Positions 33,753 to 42,360 of a stretch of 64,000 nt of DNA are shown one piece after another. Position 1 is the first letter of the stretch; every line of letters starts with the position of its first letter. This DNA comes from Candidatus Vagococcus giribetii. Its GTDB lineage: Bacteria; Bacillota; Bacilli; Lactobacillales; Vagococcaceae. A program made the position numbers and the translations under genes. The stretch covers positions 1 to 64,000 of the forward strand of contig NZ_JAFLVX010000035.1 of NCBI RefSeq assembly GCF_017316185.1, read 5' to 3'. The notes below the pieces were generated by a model. It was given only the letters and a program-made list of their open reading frames with translations. It was not told the origin of the DNA and did not search any database.

Positions 33753-33781
33753 TTGCATTTCAATTTTGACTGTGTTATATT
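33753..33781 (+). promoter_or_regulatory. Promoter of the licT-type operon
   Basis: TTGCAT (33753-33758), 17-bp spacer, TATATT (33776-33781), just upstream of the first antiterminator site. Confidence 0.65.
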
Positions 33782-33798
33782 TTTATTAACAATATCAA

Positions 33799-33869
33799 GG
33801 GAGTTACCGATTAATTTTGGGCTAGACCTTAACAGACAGCTAGGCTTGTTTGTTGAGGTCTTTTATTTT
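33799..33869 (+). promoter_or_regulatory. RNA antiterminator (RAT) and terminator before licT
   Basis: A RAT-like sequence at 33799-33828 (GG...GTTACCG...TTTGGGCTAGACC) overlaps the 5' arm of a terminator whose stem joins 33824-33834 and 33851-33861, followed by TTTTATTTTT. It resembles the stronger RAT at 34709 in layout, so the LicT-type protein should control its own transcription by antitermination. Confidence 0.7.
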
Positions 33870-33885
33870 TCAAAGGAGTCTAATG

Positions 33886-34704
33886 ATGGATAAAATAAAA
33901 AAGATTTTGAATAATAATGCGATTTTAGTTGTTGAATCAAGTGGGCTTGATTGTGTTTGGATAGGTTCTGGTATTGGCTTTCAAAAAAAAGTTGGAGATC
34001 GAGTGAAGTCAGAAAAAATTGAGAAGCGATTTGTTGTGGATCAAACTCAAAAAGTGGAAGAAATTAGTCGTTATTTAGAAAATATATCTACTGATTATTT
34101 AAAATTGACAGTTGATATTGTTGATATGGCAAAAGAACAATTGGTGAATCCCTTGTCAAATGCTATCTATCTTTCTTTGGCAGACCACATCTCCAATGCC
34201 GTTTATTTGAATAAAAAAGGACTCTCGACAGGAACAGAATTATCATGGGAAGTAAAAAAATTATATCCTAGAGAGTTTAATATAAGTAAGCGTGCAGTTG
34301 ATTTAATCAATGAACAAACTGGTGTGGTTATGAATGAATTTGAAGTAGGAAATATTGCCCTTCATTTTATCAATGCTCAAATGGCCAATGGTCAAAGAAG
34401 TCAGGAAGTATCTGAGAAAATTAAAGATATTTTAACACTTGTTCGAATCCATAATAAGATAGAACTTGATAGTGAGTCCATTTCGTATGATCGTTTCGTC
34501 ACGCATTTGAGATTCTTTTTTAAGCGAATGGATTCAAGAAGCGATCAAAATCAATCTAATCCATTGTATAAAGAAGTAAAGACACGGTACCCACAATCTT
34601 TCGGAACGGTTTTATTGATAGAAGAATATCTGAAAGTCAAAATGAATGAAGATGAACAGTTGTATTTATGTTTACACATTCAAAAATTAATAGAAAATAA
34701 TTAA
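33886..34704 (+). CDS. licT: LicT/BglG family transcription antiterminator
   Basis: A 272-aa RNA-binding antiterminator: CAT domain at 1-55 (KIKKILNNNAILVVESSG), PRD1 about 65-170 with SLADHISNAVYL and GNIALHFINAQ, PRD2 about 172-272 with FVTHLRFFFKRM and YLCLHIQKL. The PRD histidines are targets of HPr and of the cognate EII. ATG 33886 (7 nt after AAGGAG) is preferred to ATG 33883. It would bind the RAT sites before itself and before the PTS gene when beta-glucoside is present. Confidence 0.93.
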   Translation: MDKIKKILNNNAILVVESSGLDCVWIGSGIGFQKKVGDRVKSEKIEKRFVVDQTQKVEEISRYLENISTDYLKLTVDIVDMAKEQLVNPLSNAIYLSLADHISNAVYLNKKGLSTGTELSWEVKKLYPREFNISKRAVDLINEQTGVVMNEFEVGNIALHFINAQMANGQRSQEVSEKIKDILTLVRIHNKIELDSESISYDRFVTHLRFFFKRMDSRSDQNQSNPLYKEVKTRYPQSFGTVLLIEEYLKVKMNEDEQLYLCLHIQKLIENN

Positions 34705-34708
34705 TACT

Positions 34709-34775
34709 GGATTGTTACTGGTAAGGCAGGCAAGACCAAGCAAGATTTTTTATCTTGTTTAGTCTTGCCTTTTTT
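34709..34775 (+). promoter_or_regulatory. RAT and terminator between licT and PTS gene
   Basis: RAT at 34709-34737 (GGATTGTTACTGG...GCAGGCAAGACC), very close to the LicT/BglG consensus. The overlapping terminator pairs AGGCAAGAC (34728-34736) with GTCTTGCCT (34762-34770) and ends in Ts. Binding of the antiterminator would prevent this stem. Confidence 0.9.
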
Positions 34776-34806
34776 ATATATAAAAATAAGAAAAGAGGTT
34801 TGAAAG

Positions 34807-36720
34807 ATGAAGTATCAGGAATTAATTGAAGAGATATTAAAAGGAATTGGTGGAAAAGAGAACATTGGAGATGTTAAGCATTGTGTAACAAGGCTTAGGT
34901 TTAATCTAAAAGATGAGTCAAAAGCAGATAAAGAATTTGTTGAAAGTATTACTGGAGTTATCACAGTTGTTAAAAGCGGTGGACAATTCCAAGTTGTTAT
35001 TGGTAATCATGTGCCAGAAGTGTTTAATGAATTACTAACCATTGCTAATTTAGGTGATTTAAGTAATCAGGATAATGGCTCAGAAGTAAAAGGTGTTTTT
35101 AATAAATTTATTGATGTTATTTCAAGTATCTTTACACCTGTTTTAGGGATTTTAGCAGCAACAGGGATGATTAAAGGTCTTAATGCGATGTTTGTTGCTT
35201 TTGGTTGGATTTCAATGACATCTGGAACGTATAAGATTTTACAAGCAGCTGGGGATAGTTTGATGTACTTCTTCCCAATTTTCCTAGGTTACACAGCAGC
35301 TAAGAAATTTAAACTACCACCGTTTATTGGGATGGTTATTGGTGCTTCTCTCGTTCACCCAATCGTATCAGGGATTCTAGTACCAGGGGCAGAGCCTTTA
35401 TATACACTGTTCCAAGGAACTATTATTGAGTCTCCTGTGTATGTGACCTTTTTAGGTTTACCAGTAATTATGATGAATTACGGTTCAAGTGTGATTCCAA
35501 TTATTATTGCAGTATACTTTGCTTCAAAAGTCTATAAACAAGTAGATAAAATTATTCCTTCTCTTGTTAAAACATTCTTAGTGCCCTTATTTACTATTTT
35601 GATTGTTGTTCCTTTGACATTTTTAGTCATTGGACCAATTGCAACTTGGTTTGGTAACTTACTAGGTGCAATGACGTTAGGACTATATAATTTAAGTCCA
35701 GTTATTGCAGGTCTTGTTATTGGTGGTTTATGGCAAGTAATGGTTATGTTTGGCCTTCATTGGGGGGTTATTCCAATTGGTATTAATAACATGGCTGTTA
35801 TGGGATTTGATCCAATTCTTGTATTAGGTATGGCAACACCTTTTGCAACAGCTGGTGTTGTGTTAGGTATTATGCTTAAGACAAAAAATAAAGATGTTAA
35901 AAGTTTAGCAGTTCCTTCGTTTATTTCAAGTTTATTTGGTGTTTCTGAACCGTCTATTTACGGGATTACATTGCCACGTAAAAAGCCTTTTTATGCAACT
36001 CTTGTGGCGGCATCTGTTGGTGGTTTAATCATGGGTCTTTCAGGCACAAAAGGTTTTATTATGGGAGGCATGGGGATTTTTGGAATTCCTAATTACATTA
36101 ATCCTGAAACAGGAATGGACAAAGGCTTCTATGGTTTCTTAATTGCCATTGCAAGTGCATTCGTCATTGGTTTAATCTTAGCTTTAACAGTAGGTTACTC
36201 AAATAGTATGGATCCAGTAAAAGAAAAAGAAGAAGATTCAAATAAGTCAGTGGATAGAAATATAAAAGAAAAAGCAATTGCTTCCCCTATTGTAGGAAAA
36301 GTATTGCCTTTGTCAGACGTAAAAGATAAAGCTTTTTCAGCTGAATTATTAGGTAAAGGTGTTGCAGTTATTCCAAGTCAGGGACTGATAATTTCTCCTG
36401 AAGATGGCACTGTAACAACACTTTTCCCAACGAAACATGCAGTAGGATTAACGTTTAATGATGGGGTTGAGATGTTAATTCATGTTGGTATGGATACAGT
36501 TAATCTAAATGGTGAGTGTTTTGAATCATTTGTTGAACAAGGTGATGTGGTGAAAAAAGGTGATAAGCTAATTGCTTTTGACAAAGATAAAATTATAGAG
36601 CTAGGTTACTCAATTGAAACACCAGTGGTTATTACTAATTCTGCTGAATTTTTAGATGTGATTGAAACATCTGATGATAAGGTGACAGCAGAATCCACAC
36701 TTTTGAGAATTATTTTTTAA
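34807..36720 (+). CDS. Beta-glucoside-type PTS transporter EIIBCA
   Basis: A 637-aa three-domain permease: EIIB at 1-90 with phospho-Cys26 (VKHCVTRLRF), EIIC membrane domain about 105-470, EIIA at about 490-637 with phospho-His559 (EMLIHVGMDTV). The size, domain order and adjoining LicT system point to an aryl-beta-glucoside or cellobiose-like sugar. No phospho-beta-glucosidase gene follows: a terminator and an unrelated operon come next. Its EIIA domain may also serve the EIIBC protein at 37593, which lacks one. Confidence 0.92.
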   Translation: MKYQELIEEILKGIGGKENIGDVKHCVTRLRFNLKDESKADKEFVESITGVITVVKSGGQFQVVIGNHVPEVFNELLTIANLGDLSNQDNGSEVKGVFNKFIDVISSIFTPVLGILAATGMIKGLNAMFVAFGWISMTSGTYKILQAAGDSLMYFFPIFLGYTAAKKFKLPPFIGMVIGASLVHPIVSGILVPGAEPLYTLFQGTIIESPVYVTFLGLPVIMMNYGSSVIPIIIAVYFASKVYKQVDKIIPSLVKTFLVPLFTILIVVPLTFLVIGPIATWFGNLLGAMTLGLYNLSPVIAGLVIGGLWQVMVMFGLHWGVIPIGINNMAVMGFDPILVLGMATPFATAGVVLGIMLKTKNKDVKSLAVPSFISSLFGVSEPSIYGITLPRKKPFYATLVAASVGGLIMGLSGTKGFIMGGMGIFGIPNYINPETGMDKGFYGFLIAIASAFVIGLILALTVGYSNSMDPVKEKEEDSNKSVDRNIKEKAIASPIVGKVLPLSDVKDKAFSAELLGKGVAVIPSQGLIISPEDGTVTTLFPTKHAVGLTFNDGVEMLIHVGMDTVNLNGECFESFVEQGDVVKKGDKLIAFDKDKIIELGYSIETPVVITNSAEFLDVIETSDDKVTAESTLLRIIF

Positions 36721-36724
36721 CTAA

Positions 36725-36754
36725 AAATTCGTGGCCTGTTTAGGTCACGAATTT
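36725..36754. terminator. Bidirectional terminator
   Basis: A 12-bp stem (36725-36736 with 36743-36754, one G-U pair) between convergent genes; it overlaps the stop codon of the minus-strand regulator gene. Confidence 0.8.
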
Positions 36755-37479
36755 ATCTGTATTTTTGTCGAGATTATATTTAATAAAAGATGCATCATTC
36801 CAGATTGATAGGTTAGTATAGGATCTTGAAATTGTTCAATACCTAAAGAAATAGATAGTTCAGATTGTTTTTGTATCCATCCATCTTTAAAAGTAGTAAA
36901 TGAGACCAATTGCGTGTTGTGTCGATTGAGATCTTTAAAGTATTTTTTTAATAGATCATTGTCTCCCTTACTAGAAAAAACGATAATCAAATCATCTGAA
37001 GTAAGGGAAGAGAGTACTGTATTAGTTAGTTCTGCATTGATATTTAAAGGAATAAAGGTTGAAATGATTCCTGATTTTAACAAATAATTTTTTAAGTTTT
37101 TTGCTTGTATCTGTTGATCTTGACCAGTGCCAAACAAAAAAATATTATTTGACTCATTGACTAAATGATTTAATTTAACAGAAATTGAATCAATATCAAT
37201 GGCTGCTATCTTTTTATTAATCAAATTAAGAAAAGGGATAGAATCACTTTCTGTATCTTGAGCTAGTAGATAGTACTTAAAATCTATAAATCCAGAAAAA
37301 CCAATTTTTTTAAGAAGTCGTAGAACGTTAGTTTTTGAAGAATACGTTTTTTGAGATAATTCTAAAAGAGTCATATTTTTGATTAATTCGCTATTTTCAA
37401 GAAGGTAATCACAGATAACTAATTCAGATTTTGTTAAAGTGGATTGATGGCTATTAATAATATTTTTTAAAGAAATCAT
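36745..37479 (-). CDS. RpiR/MurR family regulator
   Basis: A 244-aa regulator: N-terminal HTH_6 domain at 1-75 (MTLLELSQKTYSSKTNVLRLLKKIGFSGF) and a SIS domain at about 105-235 (NNIFLFGTGQDQQIQAKN, IVFSSKGDNDLL). RpiR proteins bind phosphorylated sugars and often control divergently transcribed transport genes. It diverges from the PTS-sulfatase operon with a 113-bp gap, so it is the likely regulator of that operon. The ligand would be a phosphorylated amino sugar, possibly sulfated. Confidence 0.88.
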   Translation of the reverse strand: MISLKNIINSHQSTLTKSELVICDYLLENSELIKNMTLLELSQKTYSSKTNVLRLLKKIGFSGFIDFKYYLLAQDTESDSIPFLNLINKKIAAIDIDSISVKLNHLVNESNNIFLFGTGQDQQIQAKNLKNYLLKSGIISTFIPLNINAELTNTVLSSLTSDDLIIVFSSKGDNDLLKKYFKDLNRHNTQLVSFTTFKDGWIQKQSELSISLGIEQFQDPILTYQSGMMHLLLNIISTKIQINS

Positions 37480-37592
37480 TATGATACCTCGTTCCGATTA
37501 ATTAGTACTTTGGTCTAATTATAGATTTAATTGTTACTAAACTCAACAAATAGTCTATGCTATTAGTTAAAACAATGAAGGAGGAATGAGTA
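37480..37592. promoter_or_regulatory. Divergent control region of RpiR and sulfatase operon
   Basis: Contains an inverted repeat AATTAG (37500-37505) / CTAATT (37515-37520) that may be the RpiR site. A candidate rightward -10 is TATGCT (37556-37561), with TTACTA 16 bp upstream. GGAGG precedes the PTS start. The assignment of each element is tentative. Confidence 0.45.
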
Positions 37593-38960
37593 ATGAAAAA
37601 TGATTATGATATTTTAGGGGAAAAGATTATTACTTTATCAGGAGGAAAGAGTAATTTTAAGTCAGTCAAGAACTGTATGACACGAGTTCGAATTACTTAT
37701 GTTGATGAGGAAAAGGTTAATAAGGAAAAAATTGAACAACTTGACGGAGTCTTAGGAGTAAATGTTGCGGATACCTTTCAAATTATTGTTGGTCCTGGCA
37801 AAAGTGTAAAAGTGCAGGAGTCTATTAATAGTTTATTAGGTAAACTTGATGATAATGAAAGTGAAGAAGAAGAAAAAGGTAAGAAAAATTTTTTAAAAAT
37901 GTTATCTAATATTTTTGTTCCATTGATTCCAGCAATTATCGCATCGGGATTCTTACAGGGAATTAATAATATTTTGATTAGTAATGCTAAAGTGACTGCA
38001 ATGACGCAACAGATTGCAGGAACCGATAAGTTAACACCTTTTCAAGTGGTTTTACAACAAGATGGCTTATTAAAAATAAGTACTTTATTGGGCATTCTAG
38101 GTGATGCAACTTTTGCTTTTTTAGCAATTTATGTTGGAATGACTGCAGCAAAACAATTTAAAACAGATCCAATTTTAGGGGCAGCGCTGGGAGCAGTTAC
38201 TACTCTTCCAAGCTTGTCTATATTAGGATTGACTCCTGGTCAAGGTGGTTTGTTCGGTGTGATCTTTGGCGTTTGGCTAATGAGTAAGGTAGGAATTATT
38301 CTGAAAAAAATAGTCCCTGATGTATTAGATGTTGTACTAACTCCCACATTCAACTTAATTATTACTGGGACTATCTATCTTTTTGGAATTATGCCAATTG
38401 CAGGTATCTTATCAGATTGGTTAATTGGTGGAATTATGTACTTATTAGAAAACACAGGTATTTTTGGAGGATTTGTGCTAGCAACTGCTTTTCCTTCATT
38501 AATTGCGACAGGATTGCACCATGGCTTGTCACCGATTCATATGGAATTAATTAATTCCACAGGTGGAACGCCAATCTTTCCAGTTCAAATAATGAGTAAT
38601 GCTGGATTGTTAGGAGCGGGAATTGCAATTTTAGTACTTACCAAAAATCAAAAGACAAAAGAAATAGCAAAGGGTTGTTTACCAACTACTTTTTTAGCAG
38701 TAGGTGAACCCACTATGTATGGTTTAGTAATTCCATCAGGTTTTGGTTTCATAACAGCTTCTTTAGGAGCAGGGGTTGCTGGAGCATTAGTAAGATTCTT
38801 TGATATAAAATCATCGGCTTTTGGAGCTGCTGGAATGTCAGCGATTCCTTTGATGGCGGATGGTAAGTATATTCAATACTTGATCTGTTATGCAGTGGGT
38901 GTCATTTCTGCTTTTATATTGACAGTTACATATGCTAAAGTTAGAAATAAAGAATTATAA
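37593..38960 (+). CDS. PTS transporter EIIBC, glucose/sucrose superfamily
   Basis: A 455-aa permease: EIIB with phospho-Cys28 (VKNCMTRVRI) at 1-90 and an EIIC membrane domain at 105-450 (FVPLIPAIIASGFLQGINN, GLHHGLSPIHMEL, AVGEPTMYGLVIP). It has no EIIA domain, as in MurP and related N-acetylmuramate/sucrose carriers, so it needs EIIA from elsewhere. It is the first gene of the sulfatase operon, 28 bp before the sulfatase gene. Its substrate is inferred to be a sulfated saccharide. Confidence 0.88.
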   Translation: MKNDYDILGEKIITLSGGKSNFKSVKNCMTRVRITYVDEEKVNKEKIEQLDGVLGVNVADTFQIIVGPGKSVKVQESINSLLGKLDDNESEEEEKGKKNFLKMLSNIFVPLIPAIIASGFLQGINNILISNAKVTAMTQQIAGTDKLTPFQVVLQQDGLLKISTLLGILGDATFAFLAIYVGMTAAKQFKTDPILGAALGAVTTLPSLSILGLTPGQGGLFGVIFGVWLMSKVGIILKKIVPDVLDVVLTPTFNLIITGTIYLFGIMPIAGILSDWLIGGIMYLLENTGIFGGFVLATAFPSLIATGLHHGLSPIHMELINSTGGTPIFPVQIMSNAGLLGAGIAILVLTKNQKTKEIAKGCLPTTFLAVGEPTMYGLVIPSGFGFITASLGAGVAGALVRFFDIKSSAFGAAGMSAIPLMADGKYIQYLICYAVGVISAFILTVTYAKVRNKEL

Positions 38961-38988
38961 GATTGTAAAGAAAACGAGGGATTAATAA

Positions 38989-40464
38989 ATGACAAAACGT
39001 GCTGTAATGATTATGTTTGATACGTTAACGCGAGATTTTTTACCAAACTTTGGTAATGAGTGGATTCATGCACCAAACTTTAAGAGACTTCAAAGTAAGA
39101 TGATTACATTTAATCAGTTTTACGGTGGCAGTATGCCTTGTATGCCTGCTAGAAGAGAGTTGCAAACAGGTCGCTATAACTTTCTACATAGGAGCTGGGG
39201 ACCTTTAGAGAGCTTTGATAATTCAGTATTTGAACGATTACAAGAGAAAGGCATTTACTGTCATTTAGTGACAGATCATTCTCATTATTTTGAAGATGGT
39301 GGAGCTACTTATCATAATCGTTACTCAACTTGGGAAGGGTTTAGAGGCCAAGAAGGTGATCGTTGGATGCCCAGACACATGGCAATGGATAACCCAAATC
39401 ATAATCCATTAAATAAAGAAGGTATTTCAGTTACTCAGCATTATGCGAATCGAACGCAACAATTAGAAGAAGAAGATTATTCAAGTGTAAAAACGATTGA
39501 TGCTGGTTTAACGTTTTTAAAAAATCATCAAGATAAAGATGACTGGTTCTTACAAATTGAATGTTTTGATCCACATGAACCTTTTTATGTTCCTGAAAAA
39601 TACCGTGAACTCTATGATTCTATTGCCGTTGAACAAGTTCCTTATTGGCCTAAATACCAATTAAATGATTCTGTTTCTGAAGAAGAACAAATCAATATGA
39701 GAAAAGAATATGCAGCTCTTATTTCTATGTGTGATTATCATTTAGGTCGATTAATTGATTACTTTGATGCACATAATATGTGGGAAGATACGTTAATTAT
39801 TGTTAATACAGACCACGGTTTTTTACTTGGTGAACATGAATGGTATGGTAAGAATATTGCGCCTATGTATCAAGAAGTGATTCATATTCCTTTCTTTATG
39901 CATGTACCAAGTTACCAAAATAAACAAGGTCAAACCGTTGAGGGAATCGGACAAACGATTGATATTGCCTCTACTTTACTAGATTTCTTTGAAGTAGAAG
40001 ATGAGTTTGACCGAGATGGCAAGTCATTAATTAATTTAATTGAAGATGAATTAAATCATGAAACGATTATTTTTGGAACCAATGGAGGCCACGTTTGTAT
40101 TTATGATGGAGATTATATTTATATGCGAGGTTCAGTTAATGAAGACAACGGTCCGATTACACAACAAACCTTGGCAGTGACGATGATGCGTGGGTTCTTC
40201 CCAGGAAAAATGTTAGAATCAATCAAATTAATTCCAGGAAATCGTTTTACAAATGGTTATCCCGTGATTGAGTTAGATGCAATGACTTATATTGATTCTT
40301 ATTCAATGGGGCATTTACTATTTGATATGAAGCATGATCCAAAACAAAACACGCCATTAAAAGATGAAGCTATTGAAGCGATGATGGTTAAGAAGTTAAC
40401 CAAAAAAATGACTGAAGTCGAAGCTCCAGAAAGTGAGTTCATTCGATTAGGCTTGAAAGGATAG
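38989..40464 (+). CDS. Leaderless Cys-type sulfatase
   Basis: A 491-aa alkaline-phosphatase-superfamily sulfatase. The active-site Cys51 lies in GGSMPCMPARRELQTGR (C-x-P-x-R motif), to be oxidised to formylglycine. Metal sites: Asp11 in MFDTLTRD and DH in NTDHGFLLGEHEWYGK. There is no signal peptide; the protein starts directly with the first strand, so it should act in the cytosol on imported, PTS-phosphorylated sugar. The next genes encode its maturation enzymes. Likely substrates are N-acetylhexosamine sulfates from chondroitin, heparan or mucin; position of the sulfate cannot be read. Confidence 0.93.
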   Translation: MTKRAVMIMFDTLTRDFLPNFGNEWIHAPNFKRLQSKMITFNQFYGGSMPCMPARRELQTGRYNFLHRSWGPLESFDNSVFERLQEKGIYCHLVTDHSHYFEDGGATYHNRYSTWEGFRGQEGDRWMPRHMAMDNPNHNPLNKEGISVTQHYANRTQQLEEEDYSSVKTIDAGLTFLKNHQDKDDWFLQIECFDPHEPFYVPEKYRELYDSIAVEQVPYWPKYQLNDSVSEEEQINMRKEYAALISMCDYHLGRLIDYFDAHNMWEDTLIIVNTDHGFLLGEHEWYGKNIAPMYQEVIHIPFFMHVPSYQNKQGQTVEGIGQTIDIASTLLDFFEVEDEFDRDGKSLINLIEDELNHETIIFGTNGGHVCIYDGDYIYMRGSVNEDNGPITQQTLAVTMMRGFFPGKMLESIKLIPGNRFTNGYPVIELDAMTYIDSYSMGHLLFDMKHDPKQNTPLKDEAIEAMMVKKLTKKMTEVEAPESEFIRLGLKG

Positions 40465-40471
40465 AAAATTA

Positions 40472-41587
40472 ATGAAACATATATCTGTTTTAATAAAACC
40501 TGCATCTTCTTTATGTAATATCAAATGTCGTTATTGTTTTTATAATGATATTAGTTCTATTAGAGAAGTTAAATCATATGGAAAAATGACAAAAGAAGTA
40601 GGGATGAAGATGATTGATCAGATATATGTTGATTTAGAAGATGGGGATCAACTAAAATTAACCTTTCAAGGAGGGGAGCCTACTTTGGCTGGTTTATCCT
40701 TTTATCAATCGTTAATTGCTTATATCAAAAGTCAGCCAAAAGCAGTTGACGTATCTTTCGGAATTCAAACTAATGGGATGGTTATTAACGAAAAATGGTG
40801 CGATTTATTTAAGGAAAATAATTTTTTAGTTGGCTTATCTATGGATGGGCCAGCTATTTTCCATGATGAGGGTCGAGTTGACTGGAAACAAAGAGGGACG
40901 TATCAACGAGTCAAAAAAACTAAGGAATTATTTGATGAGTACGGGATTACTTACAACATACTAACAGTGTTAACGAATCAAGTTGCTAAAGAACCTGAGA
41001 AAATCATGGCTTTTATAAAAGATGAAAACATTCAGTATATCCAGTTTATTCCTTGTTTAGACTCTTTTTCAGAATCCCATGAGCATTCGTATGCCTTAAC
41101 GCCAGAATTATTTGCTTATTTTTATCAAAAAATGTATCAGCTATGGTTAGATGAATTACATAATAAGAACTATATCAGTATTAAATTGTTTGATGATTTA
41201 TTTCATTTATTAGTAAATCGTCAAGTTAGCTCCTGTGGGATAAATGGAAAGTGCCAATCTCAGTATGTTATTGAGGGAGACGGAAGTGTGTACCCTTGTG
41301 ATTTTTATGTCACAGATGCTTATTGTCTAGGAAATATCACCGAACAATCTTTAAAAGAATTGTTTAGTCAGCCAATTAATATGACTTTTATGTGTGAGGG
41401 AAGACAGGTAAAAAAACAATGCATGAGTTGCCCATTTAGCCAATTGTGTGGTGGCGGTTGTAAGCGAATGGCAGATACGATGTATGTGAATCAAACAGAT
41501 ACTTACTGTGGCTTTAAAGAAGTTTTAGAGGTTTACACAAGTCGTTTACCTGATATAGTAGAAGCTGTAAGGAGTGTTGGTTCATGA
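40472..41587 (+). CDS. Anaerobic sulfatase-maturating enzyme (radical SAM, anSME)
   Basis: A 371-aa radical SAM/SPASM protein that makes formylglycine on sulfatases without oxygen. The SAM cluster is Cys15, Cys19 and Cys22 (SLCNIKCRYC); the C-terminal SPASM part has the expected cysteines in CGINGKC, YPCDFY, KKQCMSCPFSQLCGGGCKR and DTYCGF. It begins eight bases after the sulfatase gene, and its stop overlaps the exporter start (ATGA). It should modify Cys51 of that sulfatase. Confidence 0.95.
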   Translation: MKHISVLIKPASSLCNIKCRYCFYNDISSIREVKSYGKMTKEVGMKMIDQIYVDLEDGDQLKLTFQGGEPTLAGLSFYQSLIAYIKSQPKAVDVSFGIQTNGMVINEKWCDLFKENNFLVGLSMDGPAIFHDEGRVDWKQRGTYQRVKKTKELFDEYGITYNILTVLTNQVAKEPEKIMAFIKDENIQYIQFIPCLDSFSESHEHSYALTPELFAYFYQKMYQLWLDELHNKNYISIKLFDDLFHLLVNRQVSSCGINGKCQSQYVIEGDGSVYPCDFYVTDAYCLGNITEQSLKELFSQPINMTFMCEGRQVKKQCMSCPFSQLCGGGCKRMADTMYVNQTDTYCGFKEVLEVYTSRLPDIVEAVRSVGS

Positions 41588-42360
41588 TAGGTATTATTTA
41601 TTTTTTAGTTATTGTCTTTGCCAATTCTATTGGGGCTATTTCTGGAATGGGTGGCGGCGTTATTATTAAGCCTGTATTTGATTTGATTCATGTCCACTCA
41701 GTGGCAGCCATTTCTTTTTACTCAAGTGTGGCTGTTTTGACTATGTCAGTGGTGTCAACGAGTAAACAATTGAAAAACGGAATTGAGGTTAACTGGCCAT
41801 TTGCCATACAAATCTCAGTTGGAGCTGTTATTGGTGGATTATTAGGTAATGTGGTATTTGAAAACATGTTATCTTTGTTTCCTGGTGGGCGAGAAGTTCA
41901 GTTGGTTCAGATAGGTTTGACCGTTGTTACCTTAATTTTTTCTTTTTTATACAGTAAAAATTGGTGGCAAAACTATAGATTTGAGTCTCTCTTTTTAAAA
42001 ATTGGTGCAGGCTTATTACTTGGCTTTCTAGCTAGCTTACTAGGTATTGGTGGAGGTCCAATCAATGTGGCACTTCTGATGTTACTTTTTAATATTCCGA
42101 TTAAACAAGCTACAGTCTATTCTATTATTACTATTTTTTTCTCACAACTATCAAAAGTAAGTACGATTGTGTTAACAGGTGACATGAATCGCTATGACTT
42201 GAGTATGCTATTTTACATTATTCCAGCAGCTATTTTAGGTGGTTTTTTAGGGTCGTACATTAGTGGGAAAGTATCAGATAAAACAGTCAATCAGGTGTAT
42301 CAATTTGTGATTATATTGGTGTTATTAATTAATCTTTATAACGGATGGAGTGTGTGGTAA
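41584..42360 (+). CDS. TauE/SafE family sulfite/organosulfur exporter
   Basis: A 258-aa membrane protein with about eight hydrophobic segments and the two repeated TauE motifs, ISGMGGGVIIKP near the start and SLLGIGGGPINVALLM in the middle. It is overlapped by four bases with anSME and by one base with the next gene. TauE/SafE proteins move sulfite, sulfoacetate and related anions. Here it would most simply remove sulfate or a sulfur product released by the sulfatase. Confidence 0.88.
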   Translation: MIGIIYFLVIVFANSIGAISGMGGGVIIKPVFDLIHVHSVAAISFYSSVAVLTMSVVSTSKQLKNGIEVNWPFAIQISVGAVIGGLLGNVVFENMLSLFPGGREVQLVQIGLTVVTLIFSFLYSKNWWQNYRFESLFLKIGAGLLLGFLASLLGIGGGPINVALLMLLFNIPIKQATVYSIITIFFSQLSKVSTIVLTGDMNRYDLSMLFYIIPAAILGGFLGSYISGKVSDKTVNQVYQFVIILVLLINLYNGWSVW

